Assembly: GCA_015231995.1 (NCBI GenBank) | Contig: JADGAO010000130.1 | Coordinates: 1-9,340, forward strand | Reading direction: 5' to 3' | From: Nitrospinota bacterium | GTDB lineage: Bacteria; Nitrospinota_A; UBA7883; JACRLM01 | Length of the DNA stretch: 9,340 nt | Shown: piece by piece, positions 7,621-9,340 of the stretch | Layout: each line of letters opens with the position of its first letter | How positions within the stretch are numbered: position 1 is the stretch's first letter | Notes under the pieces: generated by a model | What the model saw: the letters and a program-made list of their open reading frames with translations, nothing else | What the model was told of the DNA's origin: nothing | The model's database searches: none | Translations under genes and position numbers: made by a program

Positions 7621-7661
7621 CCCTTCGAGGGACTCAGGGTAAACTCCGTGAAGAATCTATC
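7598..7661. repeat. Partial dispersed repeat unit with a different middle segment
   Basis: It starts with the same TTGTCATTCTGA as the 91-bp elements and ends with GAAGAATCTATC, which also occurs inside both of them (47-58 and 7685-7696). Between these lies a different middle containing CCCTTCGAGGGACTCAGGG (7621-7639), itself partly palindromic. It looks like a left-half variant placed directly before the full copy B, with CATTGTCATTCTGA repeated at 7596-7609 and 7664-7677. It supplies the stop codon that truncates the HEPN stub. Confidence 0.7.
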
Positions 7662-7665
7662 TTCA

Positions 7666-7756
7666 TTGTCATTCTGAGCAACGCGAAGAATCTATCTAAT
7701 AGAATATTCTATTAGATTTCGATCCTTCGGTCGCTAAGGCTCCCTCAGGATGACAA
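7666..7756. repeat. 91-bp palindromic dispersed repeat, copy B
   Basis: It has the same length, orientation and ends as copy A at 27-117 (TTGTCATTCTGAGC to CTCAGGATGACAA). Its core is an 18-bp perfect palindrome at 7697-7714 that contains AATAGAATATTCTATT. The copies differ mainly at a few positions near the inner arms and beside the core. Similarity continues for about ten bases past the right terminus (AATATGAAAT here, AATATGGAAAT in copy A), so the mobile unit may be slightly longer than the inverted repeats suggest. It lies between convergent genes and could serve as a two-way transcription barrier, which is inference. Confidence 0.85.
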
Positions 7757-7808
7757 AATATGAAATGCAAACGCCCTTTAAAACCCCCATTCGCTCAAAA
7801 TGGCGTCA

Positions 7809-9026
7809 CTACAGAAATTTGGAGCATGATTCGACATACGACTTGATAAGCCCGATAGCGGCTGGGTTGTTTTCAATAAAAGACAGGCCGATATATGTTT
7901 TTCCATCCTCGTTCCGCGTGTTACGCACCTGGCAGACTATATTGTCCACCGGCCCGCCTGTCGGCAAAACGAAGTTGAGCGTCACCTGCGTGTCGGACGT
8001 ATGGTTGTCGCCGTCGGCCATGAACAACGCGCCGACCTCGCTTAAATCTATGATGGCGCCGTCCCGCATTCCTACGGAAGTCTCAATCACCGACGGTATA
8101 AGCGTGCGGAGCCTCGTGTTGCGCCTCAATGTCATGCTTCTGGTGGCTCCGGGATGGCTTAACGCCCACAAAGCGGCGGGGCTTGTGTACTGCTTTACGA
8201 TTTCCGTCTCGAATGCGTAGCCCATGCCCAGAGCGGCGAACTTGACATGTATGGGCGTGCCCCTGGCCACGATGACCGGCTTGCCTTTCTCCACCGGGGT
8301 GTCGATGAACAGGTATTTGCGCGAGCTTCCGCGAAGGGCGGAGAGTATTTTCGTCATACCGATCTGGAACTGCATCCTGGTTCCCACCGGGGCGGCCAGC
8401 TGGCTGGGGGCCGGTGGCGGATCCTCGTCAATCATGCCGTGAGCCAGATGGTCGAGCCTGTCCACTTTCGTCTTGAGCGCATTCTCGGCGGAGCCTTCGG
8501 AGAAAACGAACTCTCCGCCGTATTCGTACTTCATCCCAACGGTTTTGACGCTCCGCACAATGAAGCTCAGCGCCATTTCGGGGTGTTCCGGCTCGAGAGC
8601 TCCTACGACGCCGACGGTTTCGCCGACATTGAGAGACATGAAACATGAAAAGTTCAGCCCCCCCGCGCTAAGATCCGTTATTAGCGCGTCGTTGAGGGCA
8701 TCCGAAGGTTTGTCCCCGCGGAAAATATTGACGGGAAGCGCCACTTCGAGCCGCGAGTTCTTCCTTACGCAAGACTGCATGATGTCATCGGGGTATTTGA
8801 GGACCAGTATATGGGCTTCCGGCAGGTGTCCCAACGCTTCGACGTTAAAACCGTAATAGCATCCGTCGTGAGAAAACCTGGCGACCAGCGAAACGCCTTC
8901 CCGGACATTGCGCCCGGCAGGCTCTTCTATCAACAGGTATTTGCCTGTCTTCCATCCGCACAGGGTGGTCCTAAGCTTCGAATGGGAGTCGTCGAGGAGT
9001 ATCTCGAGTCCTCGCTTGAAAATCAT
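7809..9026 (-). CDS. Tandem dual YcgR-N/PilZ-domain protein, probable cyclic-di-GMP effector
   Basis: 405 residues built from two similar halves. Half one (about 1-190) has a YcgR-N-like beta domain with KYLLIEEP, then a PilZ domain with R88-x3-R92 (RKNSR) and D118-x-S120-x2-G123 (DLSAGG). A proline-rich linker (about 198-213, DEDPPPAPS) follows. Half two (about 214-405) repeats the plan with KYLFIDTP, R301-x3-R305 (RRNTR) and D327-x-S329-x2-G332 (DLSEVG). Both PilZ units keep the full cyclic-di-GMP-binding signature. YcgR proteins slow flagellar motors when bound to the nucleotide; here no flagellar or secretion gene is adjacent, so the target is unknown. No membrane segment or signal peptide is seen. 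I chose ATG 9026 because GGGGAG lies 6 bases before it; the TTG two codons upstream directly abuts that site. Confidence 0.88.
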   Translation of the reverse strand: MIFKRGLEILLDDSHSKLRTTLCGWKTGKYLLIEEPAGRNVREGVSLVARFSHDGCYYGFNVEALGHLPEAHILVLKYPDDIMQSCVRKNSRLEVALPVNIFRGDKPSDALNDALITDLSAGGLNFSCFMSLNVGETVGVVGALEPEHPEMALSFIVRSVKTVGMKYEYGGEFVFSEGSAENALKTKVDRLDHLAHGMIDEDPPPAPSQLAAPVGTRMQFQIGMTKILSALRGSSRKYLFIDTPVEKGKPVIVARGTPIHVKFAALGMGYAFETEIVKQYTSPAALWALSHPGATRSMTLRRNTRLRTLIPSVIETSVGMRDGAIIDLSEVGALFMADGDNHTSDTQVTLNFVLPTGGPVDNIVCQVRNTRNEDGKTYIGLSFIENNPAAIGLIKSYVESCSKFL

Positions 9027-9032
9027 CGCCAA

Positions 9033-9038
9033 CTCCCC
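9033..9038 (-). promoter_or_regulatory. Ribosome binding site fixing the PilZ gene start
   Basis: GGGGAG on the minus strand is 6 bases from ATG 9026 but directly abuts the upstream in-frame TTG at 9032. The spacing supports the ATG and shortens the protein by two residues compared with the longest frame. Confidence 0.65.
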
Positions 9039-9074
9039 ATCGCCGGTAATCTGTACAATGACTACCCGTAATAT

Positions 9075-9083
9075 ATTTTAGCA
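9075..9083 (-). promoter_or_regulatory. Possible extended -10 promoter for the PilZ gene
   Basis: The minus strand reads TGCTAAAAT, a TGn extension plus a -10-like hexamer, about 50 bases before the start codon. No good -35 box is present at standard spacing, which is tolerated in extended -10 promoters. An overlapping TATATT at 9070-9075 is an alternative. Confidence 0.35.
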
Positions 9084-9084
9084 A

Positions 9085-9102
9085 ACGCGCTATAGAGCGC
9101 GT
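9085..9102. promoter_or_regulatory. Perfect inverted repeat upstream of the PilZ gene, operator-like
   Basis: ACGCGCT and AGCGCGT form perfect 7-base arms around ATAG. The repeat lies just upstream of the candidate -10 and covers the expected -35 position, where a repressor or activator dimer could bind. It could also be a short terminator stem for an incoming transcript, but flanking T runs are short on both sides. Its function is not established. Confidence 0.45.
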
Positions 9103-9237
9103 CTTTCCCCTTAATTATCCACCCGTTCACGATATTAGTAAACGAGACCTTGAAACGCCAAATTCCCCGCCCTCCTTAAGGAATAATAAACCAGGATTCC
9201 GCAGTTGAAGCCCAGCGCCAAACATATATCCTTATTT
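9103..9237. other. Non-coding stretch without recognised features
   Basis: The gene-free right end spans 9027-9340. Apart from the ribosome binding site, candidate promoter, inverted repeat and palindromic repeat listed separately, 9103-9237 and 9300-9340 show no convincing gene. The 10-bp palindrome TCCTTAAGGA at 9173-9182 is the only structure I noticed, and it is too short to interpret. Confidence 0.5.
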
Positions 9238-9299
9238 TGTAGGGGCGACCCGGTGGGGCTCCCTTCCTGATCCGGGCGACCCACCGGGTCGCCTCTACA
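9238..9299. repeat. Palindromic dispersed repeat with 20-bp inverted arms
   Basis: The left arm at 9238-9257 begins TGTAGGGGCGACCCGGTGGG, and the right arm at 9280-9299 is its reverse complement with one mismatch. A 22-base loop separates them. The outer sequence TGTAGGGGCGA also appears, as TCGCCCCTACA, at the edge of the repeat near 173-183, so the window holds two members of a related family. No coding capacity; resembles REP or MITE-like elements. Confidence 0.75.
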
Positions 9300-9340
9300 G
9301 CGGATCGTCTATCGAAACCGATGATTTTATTTTCCCGTCT

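Noticed and set aside
7598..7756. CRISPR array, because short motifs recur
   Set aside because: The recurring units are parts of palindromic elements, are not evenly spaced and have no unique spacers of constant length; no cas genes are present.

Overview
The window looks like chromosomal DNA of a moderately GC-rich, rod-shaped, Gram-negative (diderm) bacterium. The order mrdA–rodA–radical SAM protein (TIGR03960/DUF2344 type) is familiar from deltaproteobacterial and related genomes, and the tandem PilZ protein and dispersed palindromic repeats fit such a lineage or a neighbouring phylum such as Nitrospinota or Nitrospirota. The taxonomic guess is weak; the diderm rod inference is stronger.

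Layout. Positions 1-241 hold no gene but are packed with palindromic repeats: the end of an inverted element at the left edge, a 91-bp element at 27-117, and a double-hairpin element flanked by a 10-bp direct repeat at 136-236. Positions 242-7113 are one minus-strand gene cluster. In transcription order it encodes a phosphomannomutase/phosphoglucomutase (7113-5743), penicillin-binding protein 2 (5707-3866), the SEDS glycosyltransferase RodA (3869-2754) and a fused radical SAM/DUF2344 protein (2761-242). The last three overlap by 4 and 8 bases and are almost certainly co-transcribed and translationally coupled. Positions 7114-7271 are a divergent promoter region. On the plus strand, 7272-7574 encodes an MNT-type nucleotidyltransferase, the antitoxin half of an MNT/HEPN (MntA/HepT-like) pair. 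Its HEPN partner begins in the normal overlapping arrangement but is destroyed after about 12 codons by a block of dispersed repeats (7598-7756). Positions 7809-9026 (minus) encode a 405-residue protein with two complete YcgR-N + PilZ units in tandem, a likely cyclic-di-GMP effector. Positions 9027-9340 hold its probable promoter, an operator-like inverted repeat and another palindromic dispersed repeat.

How the genes work together. PBP2 and RodA are the transpeptidase and glycosyltransferase of the elongasome, which builds the lateral cell wall. The hexose-phosphate mutase upstream supplies sugar phosphates for envelope polysaccharides. The radical SAM protein is tightly coupled to rodA, but its reaction is unknown to me. 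The MNT remnant and the PilZ gene look unrelated to the wall cluster.

No clearly new multi-gene system is visible. The items most worth checking are the decayed MNT/HEPN module, the two near-identical 91-bp palindromic elements, the tandem dual PilZ protein, and the radical SAM fusion whose ribosome binding site is embedded in the end of rodA.
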